Shown here: piece by piece, positions 1 through 8,960 of the stretch
How the letters are laid out: each line of letters begins with the position of its first letter
How positions within the stretch are numbered: position 1 is the first letter of the stretch
DNA from: Enterococcus_I eurekensis
Lineage (GTDB): Bacteria; Bacillota; Bacilli; Lactobacillales; Enterococcaceae
DNA length: 32,877 nucleotides
Assembly (NCBI RefSeq): GCF_042654605.1
Contig: NZ_JBHSGT010000066.1
Span: 1 to 32,877 of the forward strand
Direction of reading: 5' to 3'
Program-made: the position numbers and the translations under genes
Notes under the pieces: model-generated
Database searches by the model: none
Seen by the model: the letters and a program-made list of their open reading frames with translations, nothing else
Told to the model about the DNA's origin: nothing

Positions 1-67
1 AAAGAAATACGCTTGCAAGTATGTTCTGTTCCTAAGAATCTCGTGACTTCAGTCATGAGAGGTTCAA
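1..67 (+). mobile_element. Probable right end of an IS200/IS605-family element (omega-RNA 3' hairpin)
   Basis: A near-perfect hairpin runs from 39 to 60, with arms TCTCGTGACT and AGTCATGAGA and one G.U pair. It is followed by GGTTCAA at 61-67. The GACTTYAGTC core followed by GAGAGGTTCAA is the pattern I recall for the 3' end of TnpB-associated omega-RNA and the transposon right end. The transposase/tnpB gene itself would lie upstream, outside the window. Bases after 67 would then be flanking DNA serving as guide. The assignment rests on pattern recall only. Confidence 0.5.
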
Positions 68-155
68 ATTAATTGAACTAAGAAACTATAAATCAACAAA
101 ATGAATGCTCCATACCCTGTTTTAATAGAACATAAGTAATTCCGGATTGATCATA

Positions 156-210
156 CTTTTCATAGCCATGAAAAGCTGTTAATTCAGCTTGTAGTAATAT
201 CTTTATTACT
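156..210. other. Cluster of three consecutive hairpins
   Basis: Three short perfect inverted repeats follow each other: CTTTTCAT/ATGAAAAG (156-163 and 168-175), AAGCTG/CAGCTT (173-178 and 185-190, sharing bases with the first) and AGTAATA/TATTACT (193-199 and 204-210). The first two are mutually exclusive foldings. A purine-rich stretch and a terminator-like hairpin at 280-322 follow. This could be a structured leader or small RNA, or transposon-derived debris. I see no open reading frame with a good ribosome binding site here. Confidence 0.3.
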
Positions 211-279
211 CACTTTAGAGGAGGGGTTCTTCTGTTAAATAGGGGAGTTAGAGGCGCTAAATCTCATACTCAGAAATAG

Positions 280-322
280 TAACTGGAGATGATTCTTAAG
301 TAATCGTCTCCAGTTATTTTCT
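280..322 (+). terminator. Rho-independent terminator-like hairpin
   Basis: A 15-bp stem is formed by TAACTGGAGATGATT (280-294) and AATCGTCTCCAGTTA (302-316) with one G.U pair and a 7-nt loop. It is followed by TTTTCTATTTTC on the + strand. No + strand gene precedes it inside the window, so it may end transcripts coming from the element at the left edge. Confidence 0.55.
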
Positions 323-430
323 ATTTTCTTTCCTTGAGTAGAAGATTAAGCATCCATGACAATTAATTGTTTGACTTCATTCACTGGACAATCATTCAGT
401 TCTCAAATCCTTAAATCATAGCTTACTAAA

Positions 431-468
431 GCCGGGGATACCTACAATTTGGTATCCTCGGCTTTTTT
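431..468 (+). terminator. Rho-independent terminator
   Basis: GCCGGGGATACC (431-442) pairs with GGTATCCTCGGC (451-462) with one G.U pair and an 8-nt loop, followed by six T on the + strand. It lies 20 bases beyond the stop codon of the minus-strand AraC-type gene and may act on both strands, although the minus-strand T run is only TTT. Confidence 0.65.
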
Positions 469-487
469 GCTAAGTTATGTGAGGTTG

Positions 488-1384
488 TTACTTAAATAAT
501 CTATTTTTCTTTAATCGATTGGGATCTTCATCTAGTTTCAGGAGAAGTCGTTCATACTTTTGGTTTCCTTGTGCTTTCTTAAAGTGACTAGGGGATAAGC
601 CGTAAAAATTTTTAAAGGCTTTTGAGAAAGACAATAAATCTTTATATCCGACAGAAATACTGATTGTTGTAATGGTGTTATCAGATTTAATTAATAAATC
701 TCCAGCTTTTTTCATCCGTAAATTCATTAGAAAGTCTTGGGGAGAAATGCCAGATTGTTGGGTAAAGATATGATGAAAATAGCTACGACTTAAATTAAGA
801 TGCTCATAGATATCTCTGATTGTAATATTTTTACTAAAATGATGATACATATATCGAATAGCTTGATTAAAGTATTGTTCTTGAGGCGTAGGTGGCTTTA
901 GCTGGCGTGAAGGAAATTCTTTCACTAGATAATAAAGCATTTGATAAATTTTACTATCCATTAATAAATCGATATTTTGGTCGTAAGTGTTGTCTGACAA
1001 TACTTGGAGATCTATAAAACACTTAATAAATGAAGACTCAGACACATTGTTAATCTTGAAATCTTCCATTAATGAGGAACGCTTTAGATAGCTTTCAATT
1101 TTAGTTCCGCTTAAACCTACCCAAATATAGTCCCAGGGATCTGTAGTATCAGCTTGATAAAATGTAATAATATCTTTAGGTAATATAAAAACATTTCCAG
1201 ATTCTAATTCGATGGTAAAGTTGTCAATATTCAATTGACCTTTGCCAGATAAGATGTAGTGAATAACGTAGTTTTCACGTACAGAAGGACCAAAAGAGTA
1301 GCCGGGTGCGCAAGCTTCTCTACCGAAAAAATCAATATTAATGTCTAAATGATCTTGTTGGTATTCATAATATGCAAAATTCAT
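488..1384 (-). CDS. AraC-family regulator of alpha-galactoside operon (MsmR/RafR-like)
   Basis: A 298-residue cytoplasmic transcription factor with an N-terminal cupin-like sugar-sensing domain (about residues 10-110, with the segment YVIHYILSGKGQL) and a C-terminal double helix-turn-helix AraC domain (about 190-285, ending GLSPSHFKK). The start is placed at the ATG at 1384 because AGGAGG (complement at 1391-1396) lies 6 bases upstream. An earlier in-frame ATG at 1426 lacks such a site. It is transcribed divergently from the sugar transport operon that follows, the usual arrangement for MsmR/RafR activators of raffinose, melibiose and sucrose uptake genes. The likely inducer is an alpha-galactoside. 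The family assignment is strong; the exact ligand is inferred from the neighbours. Confidence 0.88.
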   Translation of the reverse strand: MNFAYYEYQQDHLDINIDFFGREACAPGYSFGPSVRENYVIHYILSGKGQLNIDNFTIELESGNVFILPKDIITFYQADTTDPWDYIWVGLSGTKIESYLKRSSLMEDFKINNVSESSFIKCFIDLQVLSDNTYDQNIDLLMDSKIYQMLYYLVKEFPSRQLKPPTPQEQYFNQAIRYMYHHFSKNITIRDIYEHLNLSRSYFHHIFTQQSGISPQDFLMNLRMKKAGDLLIKSDNTITTISISVGYKDLLSFSKAFKNFYGLSPSHFKKAQGNQKYERLLLKLDEDPNRLKKNRLFK

Positions 1385-1436
1385 AATAAACCTCCTAAAG
1401 GACATTCTACCATATAGTAACGACATTTAGCTATTA

Positions 1437-1467
1437 ATGAAAACGCTTCATCGTGCTAATGTATAGA
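1437..1467 (+). promoter_or_regulatory. Promoter region of the raffinose-type operon, with cre-like inverted repeat
   Basis: ATGAA-N5-TTCAT (1437-1451) surrounds the core TGAAAACGCTT, which matches the left half of a catabolite-responsive element (CcpA site) but departs from the consensus at its last two positions. A -10-like TATAGA follows at 1462-1467. No good -35 is present, as expected for an activator-dependent promoter. The AraC-type protein and CcpA are the natural candidates for binding here. Confidence 0.4.
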
Positions 1468-1500
1468 TATTCAAAATAACCTAATGGAGGGAACAAAGAA

Positions 1501-2751
1501 ATGAAGAAATGGATGAAATGGACAGTAGCGACGTTAAGTATTGGCTTTACAGTTGGAGCTTTAGGGGCATGTGGCAAAGAAAACGCTAAAAATGATGGTA
1601 AGACAACGATTGAATTCTTCTCTCAAAAAAAAGAAATGAAGGATACTCTCGAAGAAATTATTTCAGATTTTGAAAAAGAAAATCCTGATATCAAAGTGAA
1701 ATTAACCAATGTTCCAGATGCAGGTACGGTATTGAAAACAAGGATTGCTAGTGGAGATATCCCAGATGTCATTAATAGCTATCCTCAGAATGCAGATTTT
1801 CAAGAGTGGGCTAAAGCAGGTGTCTTTGAAGAATTAACGGGTAAGGAGTACTTAACAAATCTAAAAGAAGGATCAGCTGAAACTTATGCAATTGAAGATA
1901 AAATTTACTCGGTTCCTTTAACAAGTAATGCTTGGGGATTTTTTTATAATAAAGATGCGTTTAAAGAATTAGGTTTAGACATTCCTAAAACTTGGGATGA
2001 GTTTGAGACATTAGTTAAGGATATTCAAGACAAGGACCGAGTACCCTTTGCAGCATCGATTAATACAGCTGATTCATGGACTTTGAATGGTTATCACCAA
2101 CTGGCTTGGGCGACAGTAAACGGTGGATTTGATGGTGCTGAGGATGCATTAGTGAGAAGTAAAAAAGGAGCAATTAAAGTTAGCAATCAAGATTTTAAAG
2201 AAGTGGTTAATGAGCTTAGTTTATTAAGCGGGACTGCTCAAAAAAATGCAAACGGTGCGACTTATGATGATGCAGTAGCGACATTTGCGAAAGGTGATGC
2301 GTTGATTTTCCCCAATGGAACTTGGGCTTTGCCTGCAGTAAAAAATCAAAAACCAGAATTTGAAATTGGGATGTTTGCATATCCAGGATTAAAGGAAAAT
2401 GAAGAATTGACTGTAGGGGCAGCTGATTTAGCGGTTTCCATTAATGCAAAATCTAAACAAAAAGAAGCATCAGAAAAATTCGTGGCTTATTTGACGACAA
2501 AAGACGCGATGCAAAAATATTATGACGTTGATGGATCACCAACTTCAGTAATGGCTGTTGAAACTGAAAATAAGTTCCCTGAAACACAAGGCGTTTCTCA
2601 ATACGTTTTTACGGATAAACAAATTGTTTGGTTACAAAAAGAATGGACTTCTGAAGAATCATTTTGGCATGCGACAGTCGACTACATCAATAGTGGTGAT
2701 GAAGAACAACTGGCTAATAATTTAAATAGCTTCTTTGATACGATGAAATAA
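1501..2751 (+). CDS. Sugar ABC transporter substrate-binding lipoprotein (MsmE/RafE-like)
   Basis: A 416-residue extracellular solute-binding protein. The N-terminus is a lipoprotein signal peptide: basic start, hydrophobic stretch, then lipobox L21-G-A-C24. The mature protein is therefore expected to be lipid-anchored on the outer face of the membrane. The body has the family-1 sugar-binding fold, with motifs such as YSVPLTSNAWGFFYNKDAF and FPNGTWALPA. It opens the operon after GGAGGG at 1487-1492 and is followed 23 bases later by the first permease. With an alpha-galactosidase and sucrose phosphorylase downstream, the likely ligands are raffinose-family sugars, melibiose or isomaltooligosaccharides. 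Specificity cannot be read directly from the sequence. Confidence 0.88.
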   Translation: MKKWMKWTVATLSIGFTVGALGACGKENAKNDGKTTIEFFSQKKEMKDTLEEIISDFEKENPDIKVKLTNVPDAGTVLKTRIASGDIPDVINSYPQNADFQEWAKAGVFEELTGKEYLTNLKEGSAETYAIEDKIYSVPLTSNAWGFFYNKDAFKELGLDIPKTWDEFETLVKDIQDKDRVPFAASINTADSWTLNGYHQLAWATVNGGFDGAEDALVRSKKGAIKVSNQDFKEVVNELSLLSGTAQKNANGATYDDAVATFAKGDALIFPNGTWALPAVKNQKPEFEIGMFAYPGLKENEELTVGAADLAVSINAKSKQKEASEKFVAYLTTKDAMQKYYDVDGSPTSVMAVETENKFPETQGVSQYVFTDKQIVWLQKEWTSEESFWHATVDYINSGDEEQLANNLNSFFDTMK

Positions 2752-2774
2752 AAAAGGAAGGGAAGGGGAAACAG

Positions 2775-3647
2775 ATGAGAAAAAAATCATTTGTCAGTCA
2801 GTATTGGGGTTATCTATTTGTCCTCATTCCTGTGTTACTACAATTAATATTCTTTTATTTACCTATGATTCAAGGATTTTTTTATAGCTTAACGGATTGG
2901 ACGGGCCTAACGCCTAATTTCAATATGGTCGGATTTACCAATTATGGAAATATATTAGGCGATCAAAAGTTCATTAAGAGTATTAGTTTTACAATTCTTT
3001 TTACTACAGGCTTAATCATTGGAGAAGTTGTCTTAGGTATTTTTATCTCCAGACTATTAAATGAAAAATTAAAAGGAGTAGGCTTTTTTAGAACAGCCTA
3101 CTTCTTCCCTGCAGTGTTAAGTACGGTAACATTAGGCCTAATATTTAAACAAGTTTTTAATTACGGATTACCTCAAATTGGAGAAAACTTGAACATCACT
3201 TGGCTTCAACAAAATTTAATAGCAAATGAAAGTACAGTCGTCTTGGGAGTGCTGTTTGTTGCTTTATGGCAAGGAGTCGCAATGCCGATTATTATTTTTT
3301 TATCGGGATTGCAGAGTATCCCTCAAGAAATATTAGAAGCTGCTGCAATTGATGGTGCTTCTAAAAGACAAATATTTAAAAATATTGAATTGCCATATTT
3401 ACTTCCATCTTTAAGTATGGTTTTTATCATGGCACTAAAAAATGGTTTAACAGCATTTGATCTGATCTATGCATTAACTGGAGGAGGACCAAGTGATAAG
3501 ACGACTAGCTTAGGGTTACTCGTTTACAATTATGCATTTAAAAGCAATCAATATGGATACGCTAATGCTATAGCGGTTGTATTATTTGTCATCATTGCAG
3601 TTATTTCGATTATTCAGATTCGTGTTTCAAAACGATTCGAGGTCTAG
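2775..3647 (+). CDS. Sugar ABC transporter permease (MsmF/RafF-like)
   Basis: A 290-residue integral membrane protein with about six hydrophobic segments, of the MalF-type carbohydrate permease family (CUT1). The cytoplasmic loop that docks to the ABC ATPase is visible around residue 188 as EAAAIDGA, followed by the conserved I--P spacing. It would form a heterodimer with the next gene product and pass the sugar delivered by the upstream lipoprotein. It sits in the same operon, 23 bases after the binding protein and 15 bases before the second permease. Confidence 0.9.
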   Translation: MRKKSFVSQYWGYLFVLIPVLLQLIFFYLPMIQGFFYSLTDWTGLTPNFNMVGFTNYGNILGDQKFIKSISFTILFTTGLIIGEVVLGIFISRLLNEKLKGVGFFRTAYFFPAVLSTVTLGLIFKQVFNYGLPQIGENLNITWLQQNLIANESTVVLGVLFVALWQGVAMPIIIFLSGLQSIPQEILEAAAIDGASKRQIFKNIELPYLLPSLSMVFIMALKNGLTAFDLIYALTGGGPSDKTTSLGLLVYNYAFKSNQYGYANAIAVVLFVIIAVISIIQIRVSKRFEV

Positions 3648-3662
3648 GAAGGAAAGAAAATT

Positions 3663-4487
3663 ATGAAAAAAGAACGTCATTATTTATCTTATATCATCTT
3701 AGGCTTAGGACTTCTGATGATTGTTTTACCATTATATTTAACCGTAATCAGCTCATTCAAAGATACTTCACAAATTACAGGTAATTTTTTTGGCTTACCT
3801 AATCCTTTTACCTTAGATAATTTTGAACGACTCTTAACAGATGGTATAAGTAAATACTTTATCAATTCTATCAGTATTGCTGTAGTCTCTATTGCATTGA
3901 TTACATTGTTTATACCAATGGCTGCATTTTCAATTGCTAGAAATATTTCTAGAAAAAAGGCTTTTACTTTTATGTATTCTTTCTTGATTTTAGGGATTTT
4001 TGTACCATTCCAGGTTATTATGATTCCTATTACTTCGATGATGACTAAATTAGGATTATCTAATATACCGGGATTGATTATCTTATATTTGGCATATGCA
4101 GTGCCCCAAACATTATTTTTATACGTAGGATATATAAAGACAGCAATTCCAGTTGAACTAGATGAAGCAGCGGAAATAGATGGATGCGGAAAATTTAGAA
4201 TGTATTTTCAAATTACTTTTCCACTAATGAAGCCAATGCATGCGACAACACTCATCATTAACGCATTATGGATATGGAATGATTTCTTATTACCATTATT
4301 AATTTTAAATAAAGACGATTCAAATTGGACATTGCCATTGTTCCAGTACAATTATCAAGGGCAATATTTTAGTGATTATGGCCCTTCCTTTGCTTCGTAT
4401 GTTATAGGGATTATCACAATTTTAATTGTCTATTTAATATTCCAAAAAAATATTATTTCTGGGATGACGAGTGGTTCAGTAAAATAA
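3663..4487 (+). CDS. Sugar ABC transporter permease (MsmG/RafG-like)
   Basis: A 274-residue MalG-type permease with six predicted membrane spans. The EAA loop appears at about residue 167 (DEAAEIDGCGKF, then FPLMKP). It is the second half of the membrane channel, partner to the preceding permease. A GGAAGGAAAG Shine-Dalgarno region lies just before its ATG. The operon has no ATP-binding subunit gene. In streptococci and enterococci such transporters commonly borrow the MsmK ATPase encoded elsewhere, which I infer to be the case here. Confidence 0.9.
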   Translation: MKKERHYLSYIILGLGLLMIVLPLYLTVISSFKDTSQITGNFFGLPNPFTLDNFERLLTDGISKYFINSISIAVVSIALITLFIPMAAFSIARNISRKKAFTFMYSFLILGIFVPFQVIMIPITSMMTKLGLSNIPGLIILYLAYAVPQTLFLYVGYIKTAIPVELDEAAEIDGCGKFRMYFQITFPLMKPMHATTLIINALWIWNDFLLPLLILNKDDSNWTLPLFQYNYQGQYFSDYGPSFASYVIGIITILIVYLIFQKNIISGMTSGSVK

Positions 4488-4505
4488 ATGAGGTGTATGA
4501 TAAAA

Positions 4506-5957
4506 ATGAAAAACAAGGTTATGTTAATTACGTATGCGGATAGTCTAGGGGAAAATTTAAGTGAGTTAAAAGAGGTATTGGATAATGAACTAAAAGATGT
4601 TGTAAGTGGTATTCATCTTCTCCCTTTTTATCCATCAAGTGGTGATCGAGGATTTGCACCAATTGACTATCGTAAAGTGGATAGTCAATTTGGTAGTTGG
4701 AAGGAAGTAAAGGCTATCGCTAGTAATTATGATCTAATGGTTGATTTTATGGTAAATCATATTTCAAGACAGTCACCTTTTTTTCAAGATTTCTTACTAA
4801 AGAAAGAAAATTCTATTTATAAAGATTTATTCATCCGCTATAGTAAATTTTGGCCTGAGGGACGTCCTAATCAAGAAGATGTGGATTTAATTTATAAAAG
4901 AAAACCAAGAGCGCCCTATGTCGATGTTACTTTTTCAGATAAAACAACAGACAAAGTATGGTGTACATTTGATGAAGAGCAAATAGATTTAGATGTCACG
5001 ACTCAAGTTACAAGAATGTATATTAAAGAAACGCTCCATTTTTTAGCTGAAAATGGCGCTAAAAGTATTCGACTAGACGCTTTTGCTTATGCGAATAAAA
5101 AAATTGACACAAATTGTTTTTTTGTAGAACCAGAAATTTGGGAATTACTGGACTATTGCCAAGAGGCACTAGTAGAATATGACGTCTTGGTTCTTCCAGA
5201 AATACATGAACATTTTTCTATTCAACAAAAGATTGCCCAACATGATTATTATGTTTATGATTTTGCATTACCTATGCTTGTGCTACATGCGCTTTACAGT
5301 GGACGGAATGAACGATTGATTCACTGGTTAGAAATATGCCCAAGAAAGCAATTCACAACTTTAGACACTCACGATGGTATCGGTGTTGTGGATGTTAAAG
5401 ACTTACTAACAGATAGAGAAATTGAAGAAACAAGAGAAGCACTTTACAGTCAAGGTGCAAACGTAAAAAAAATCTATAGCACCGAAGCATACAATAATTT
5501 AGATATTTATCAAATTAACTGTACTTATTATAGTGCTTTAGGTAATAACGATGCTGCGTATTTATTAGCTCGAGCTATTCAGTGTTTTTCTCCAGGAATC
5601 CCTCAAGTCTATTATGTAGGTTTGTTAGCAGGTAAAAACGACATTGAATTACTAGAAGAAACAAAAGAAGGAAGAAATATCAACCGCCATTACTACGAAA
5701 GAGATGAAATCAAACAAGAGATTCAAAGGCCAGTCATAAAAAAATTGTTTGAGATATTAAAGTTTAGAAATCAATCCGAGGCATTTGATGGTGAGATTAA
5801 AATAGTAGCAATTGATGAGTCAGCCTTTGAAATTCAGTGGACAAATCAAGAAGTGACGGCAATATTGAAGGCGAATTTAAAGGAACGCCATTTTACTATA
5901 ATAGAAAAAACAGAAAGTCAAAGGACTTATTATTTTGATAGTCAGGAGGGCAATTAA
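4506..5957 (+). CDS. gtfA: Sucrose phosphorylase (GH13_18)
   Basis: A 483-residue cytoplasmic enzyme that converts sucrose and phosphate to glucose-1-phosphate and fructose. With the start at 4506 the catalytic residues fall at D191 (SIRLDAFAY), E232 (LPEIHEH) and D290 (TLDTHDG), almost exactly where the characterised family members have them. The N-terminal signature LITYADSLGENL and the block ISRQSPFFQDF also fit GtfA. Upstream in-frame ATGs at 4488 and 4497 are disfavoured because GAGGTG at 4490-4495 would overlap or lie too close, while it is 10 bases from 4506. In this operon it would process the sucrose freed when alpha-galactosidase cleaves raffinose. It is followed directly by that gene. 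Confidence 0.92.
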   Translation: MKNKVMLITYADSLGENLSELKEVLDNELKDVVSGIHLLPFYPSSGDRGFAPIDYRKVDSQFGSWKEVKAIASNYDLMVDFMVNHISRQSPFFQDFLLKKENSIYKDLFIRYSKFWPEGRPNQEDVDLIYKRKPRAPYVDVTFSDKTTDKVWCTFDEEQIDLDVTTQVTRMYIKETLHFLAENGAKSIRLDAFAYANKKIDTNCFFVEPEIWELLDYCQEALVEYDVLVLPEIHEHFSIQQKIAQHDYYVYDFALPMLVLHALYSGRNERLIHWLEICPRKQFTTLDTHDGIGVVDVKDLLTDREIEETREALYSQGANVKKIYSTEAYNNLDIYQINCTYYSALGNNDAAYLLARAIQCFSPGIPQVYYVGLLAGKNDIELLEETKEGRNINRHYYERDEIKQEIQRPVIKKLFEILKFRNQSEAFDGEIKIVAIDESAFEIQWTNQEVTAILKANLKERHFTIIEKTESQRTYYFDSQEGN

Positions 5958-8156
5958 TTGGCAATTGTATTTCATAAAGAGCAAAATTATTTTTCATTAA
6001 CGACGAATCAGACAGAATATCAGATAAAAATTGATAGGTATGGGCATGTGTTACATAGTCACTATGGGAATATCGTTAATCAAGACATGTCGTATTTATT
6101 TTCTTACGAAGATCGTGGATTTTCTGGAAGCCCCGCAGTTGCAGGAACAGATAGAACGTATTCACTCGATGTTTTACCACAGGAATACCCTGTTTTTGGA
6201 ATGGGTGATTATCGAGAAGGGGCTTTGGAACTAGAGAATGCTGATGGATCTTATGGGGTTGAGTTCGTTTATAAAGAACATAAAATTTTAGACGAAAAGT
6301 ATAGTCTGCAGGGGTTACCGGCATCTTATCGGAATAACAACGAAAAAGTAAGTACTTTAGAGATTACGTTGATGGATGACATCACTCAAATAGAAGTGAA
6401 ATTACTATATGGCGTGTTTGAAGAAAAGGATATCATCACTCGAGCGACTAAAGTAGTTAATTTAGGAAAAGAAAAAATTAATTTACTAAAAGTTGATTCT
6501 GTTAGCTTAGATAAGAACTTGGAAAAAGAGCTAGATGTCATTCATTTTCATGGTCGCCACAACATGGAACGCCAGTATGAAAGAACGGCCATCGGAAACA
6601 GCATGTTTTCGATCGGATCTCATCGAGGAAGCTCTAGTCATCAGCATAATCCCTTTATGATTCTCTGTGATAAAGAAACGACGGAAGCGTATGGAGAATC
6701 ATACGGTGTGATGTTAATGTATAGTGGAAATTTTCTTGGGACTGTTGAAAAAACACAATTTAATCAAGTACGCTCGACTATGGGAATCGGACGTCAAGGG
6801 TTTAGGTATCCTTTAGAAAAAGGGGAAGAATTCATTGCTCCAGAAGTCATTTTAAGCTTTTCTAATGATGGACTGACAAAGCTAAGCCAAAATTATCATA
6901 CCTTTATTAAAAATAATGTTGTAAGGGGAGAGTATAAATACAAACGTCGTCCAATTTTAATCAATAATTGGGAAGCAACTTATTTTGATTTTGATGAAGA
7001 GAAACTCTTAGATATTGCCAGAGAATCATCAGAAGTAGGGATTGAGTTACTAGTCATGGACGATGGCTGGTTTGGTAAGAGAAATGATGACAACACAGGC
7101 TTAGGAGATTGGTTTGTTAATCTAGAGAAGATTCCTGGTGGCTTGAAGAATCTAACAACAAAAGTGAATCAAATGGGCATGAAGTTTGGTATATGGTTTG
7201 AGCCAGAAATGGTTTCAGAAGATAGTGATTTGTATCGAAAACATCCCGAATGGAGTATTAACATTCCTAATAGAACAGGAGTTAGAAGTAGAAATCAGTT
7301 TGTTTTAGATCTAAGTCGAGCGGACGTAAGGGATTATTTGGTTGAGCAGATAAGTGCTATACTTGACAGTGGAAATATTGAATATTTGAAATGGGATATG
7401 AATCGAAGCCTATCGAATGTTTATTCTGAAAGTTTAAAACCATCGGAACAAGGGAAATTCTATCATTTATATGTTTTGGGAGTATATGAAATTTTAGAAC
7501 GTCTAACCTCAGCATATCCTTATATTTTGTTTGAGGGATGTAGTGGCGGTGGCGGTCGATTTGATGCAGGGATGTTGTACTATACGCCGCAAATTTGGAC
7601 GAGCGATAATACCGATGCCATTGATCGTCTGAGAATCCAACATGGCACATCTTTTGGCTACCCAATTAATACCAATGGTTCTCATGTTTCAGCAGTACCA
7701 AATCATCAGACGGGACGGATAACCCCATTAGCAACTCGAGGAATGGTTGCGATGACAGGAACCTTTGGGTATGAACTTGATATCACCTCACTTTCAAAAG
7801 AAGAAAAAGAAGCGATAAAAAAACAGATTTCTCACTTTAAAGAAAACTACGACACGATTCATGAAGGTGAGTACTATCGATTATCGAATCCATGGGAGAA
7901 TGAGGTTTTCACTGCATGGCAGATTGTATCTAAGAAGAGAGATAAGATTCTGTTAAACATTATCAGAACAAGGCAATATGCGAATGATCCTATATTTACC
8001 GTTAAGTTAAAAGGCTTAGTGGAGTCTTCCCACTATCGTTTAATAGGAACGGATAAGGTGTTTACAGGTGCAAGCTTAATGAACGGCGGATGGGAAGTCC
8101 CAAGAGCAAAAGAAGAATATCAAGGCTTCGAATTTGAATTTGAAGTAGTAGAATGA
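5958..8156 (+). CDS. Alpha-galactosidase, GH36
   Basis: A 732-residue cytoplasmic glycosidase that releases galactose from melibiose, raffinose and related sugars. Family GH36 signatures are complete: MDDGWFG (368-373), GIWFEPEMV (411-419), the nucleophile D480 in LKWDMNRS, the glycine-rich EGCSGGGGRFD (526-536) and the acid/base D550 in WTSDNTDA. The length matches tetrameric bacterial enzymes of about 730 residues. Initiation is at TTG 5958, seven bases after AGGAGGG (5944-5950). It starts immediately after the sucrose phosphorylase stop, so the two are translated as a unit. It is the last gene of the operon before the terminator at 8232. Confidence 0.93.
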   Translation: MAIVFHKEQNYFSLTTNQTEYQIKIDRYGHVLHSHYGNIVNQDMSYLFSYEDRGFSGSPAVAGTDRTYSLDVLPQEYPVFGMGDYREGALELENADGSYGVEFVYKEHKILDEKYSLQGLPASYRNNNEKVSTLEITLMDDITQIEVKLLYGVFEEKDIITRATKVVNLGKEKINLLKVDSVSLDKNLEKELDVIHFHGRHNMERQYERTAIGNSMFSIGSHRGSSSHQHNPFMILCDKETTEAYGESYGVMLMYSGNFLGTVEKTQFNQVRSTMGIGRQGFRYPLEKGEEFIAPEVILSFSNDGLTKLSQNYHTFIKNNVVRGEYKYKRRPILINNWEATYFDFDEEKLLDIARESSEVGIELLVMDDGWFGKRNDDNTGLGDWFVNLEKIPGGLKNLTTKVNQMGMKFGIWFEPEMVSEDSDLYRKHPEWSINIPNRTGVRSRNQFVLDLSRADVRDYLVEQISAILDSGNIEYLKWDMNRSLSNVYSESLKPSEQGKFYHLYVLGVYEILERLTSAYPYILFEGCSGGGGRFDAGMLYYTPQIWTSDNTDAIDRLRIQHGTSFGYPINTNGSHVSAVPNHQTGRITPLATRGMVAMTGTFGYELDITSLSKEEKEAIKKQISHFKENYDTIHEGEYYRLSNPWENEVFTAWQIVSKKRDKILLNIIRTRQYANDPIFTVKLKGLVESSHYRLIGTDKVFTGASLMNGGWEVPRAKEEYQGFEFEFEVVE

Positions 8157-8231
8157 AAAAGGAAGAAGTGATGAAAACGGACTCTTTTTCAAATGATGCG
8201 AATGACTAGTATTTTAAAATGAACTGTTATC

Positions 8232-8271
8232 TAGGCAATGAAAACCATCGCGTTTTTGTTGCCTATTTTTT
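8232..8271 (+). terminator. Terminator of the alpha-galactoside operon
   Basis: TAGGCAA (8232-8238) pairs with TTGCCTA (8259-8265), with inner AAAAC/GTTTT pairing, and is followed by TTTTTTAT. It lies about 75 bases after the alpha-galactosidase stop. The rest of 8157-8549 has no recognisable gene. It contains a loose GAGGCCTCTTT / AAAGAGAGGC pairing around 8370-8430 that I do not interpret. Confidence 0.7.
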
Positions 8272-8497
8272 ATCCAAAAAATTTCTGTATCATTTTTTAT
8301 AAAAAAGTAGATGTAAACGAATTTCTTCATCAACATCAAAAATTATAAACCCTATTTTATCAGTTTGAGGCCTCTTTTTGTTGGAGAAAATTGAATATAA
8401 TGCTGAAAAGAGAACTTTAAAGAGAGGCTTTATTTAATACCAACTATTATAAAAACAAAAAACGTAAGCCTTCAACAGTCATCAAATTCTCTGACTA

Positions 8498-8506
8498 TGT
8501 TAAAAT
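8498..8506 (+). promoter_or_regulatory. Extended -10 promoter for the DUF2177 operon
   Basis: TGT followed by TAAAAT (8501-8506) forms an extended -10 about 45 bases before the ATG of the DUF2177 gene. No good -35 hexamer is present at the right spacing. Confidence 0.4.
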
Positions 8507-8549
8507 AACAAGAATAAAAATAAAAATTTGAAGTTAGGAAGTGTGTAAA

Positions 8550-8960
8550 ATGTCTAATATATTACGACTTTATTTAATGAGTGCCATTGTCTTTTTAATT
8601 TTCGATCTTTTCTGGTTGCTTGTTGTTTCTAAGAAAATGTACCAACAAATGATTGGGCATTTAATGGGTGAAGTGAAGATGATGCCAGCCGTTATTTTTT
8701 ACTTTCTCTACGTCGCAGGAGTGGTGTTTTTTGTTTTAATGCCAGGAATAGAAAAACAAAGCCTGATATCTACCTTATTAAGTGGCGCTTTTTTTGGACT
8801 TCTTTGTTATGCTACGTATGATTTAACGAATTTGTCGACATTAAAAGATTGGCCAGTGGCGATGACACTGATTGATTTAGCTTGGGGGGCATTTGTCACA
8901 GCAAGTACCTCAGGAATTGTTTTTTGGCTGAATCAGTTGTGGCTAGGAGGAAAAAGCTAG
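8550..8960 (+). CDS. DUF2177 family membrane protein
   Basis: A 136-residue protein with four hydrophobic segments. It matches the small DUF2177 family by its opening LMSAIVFLIFDLFWLLVVSK and the conserved central YATYDLTNLSTLKDWP. The biochemical function of the family is unknown to me. The start is the ATG at 8550; the GTG at 8541 overlaps its ribosome binding site AGGAAG. Its TAG stop shares a base with the GTG start of the next gene, so translation is coupled. DUF2177 and DUF1295 proteins often keep company with lipid-modifying enzymes, and this operon also contains a fatty-acid-kinase-like fusion. A membrane lipid role is an inference from that context. Confidence 0.8.
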   Translation: MSNILRLYLMSAIVFLIFDLFWLLVVSKKMYQQMIGHLMGEVKMMPAVIFYFLYVAGVVFFVLMPGIEKQSLISTLLSGAFFGLLCYATYDLTNLSTLKDWPVAMTLIDLAWGAFVTASTSGIVFWLNQLWLGGKS

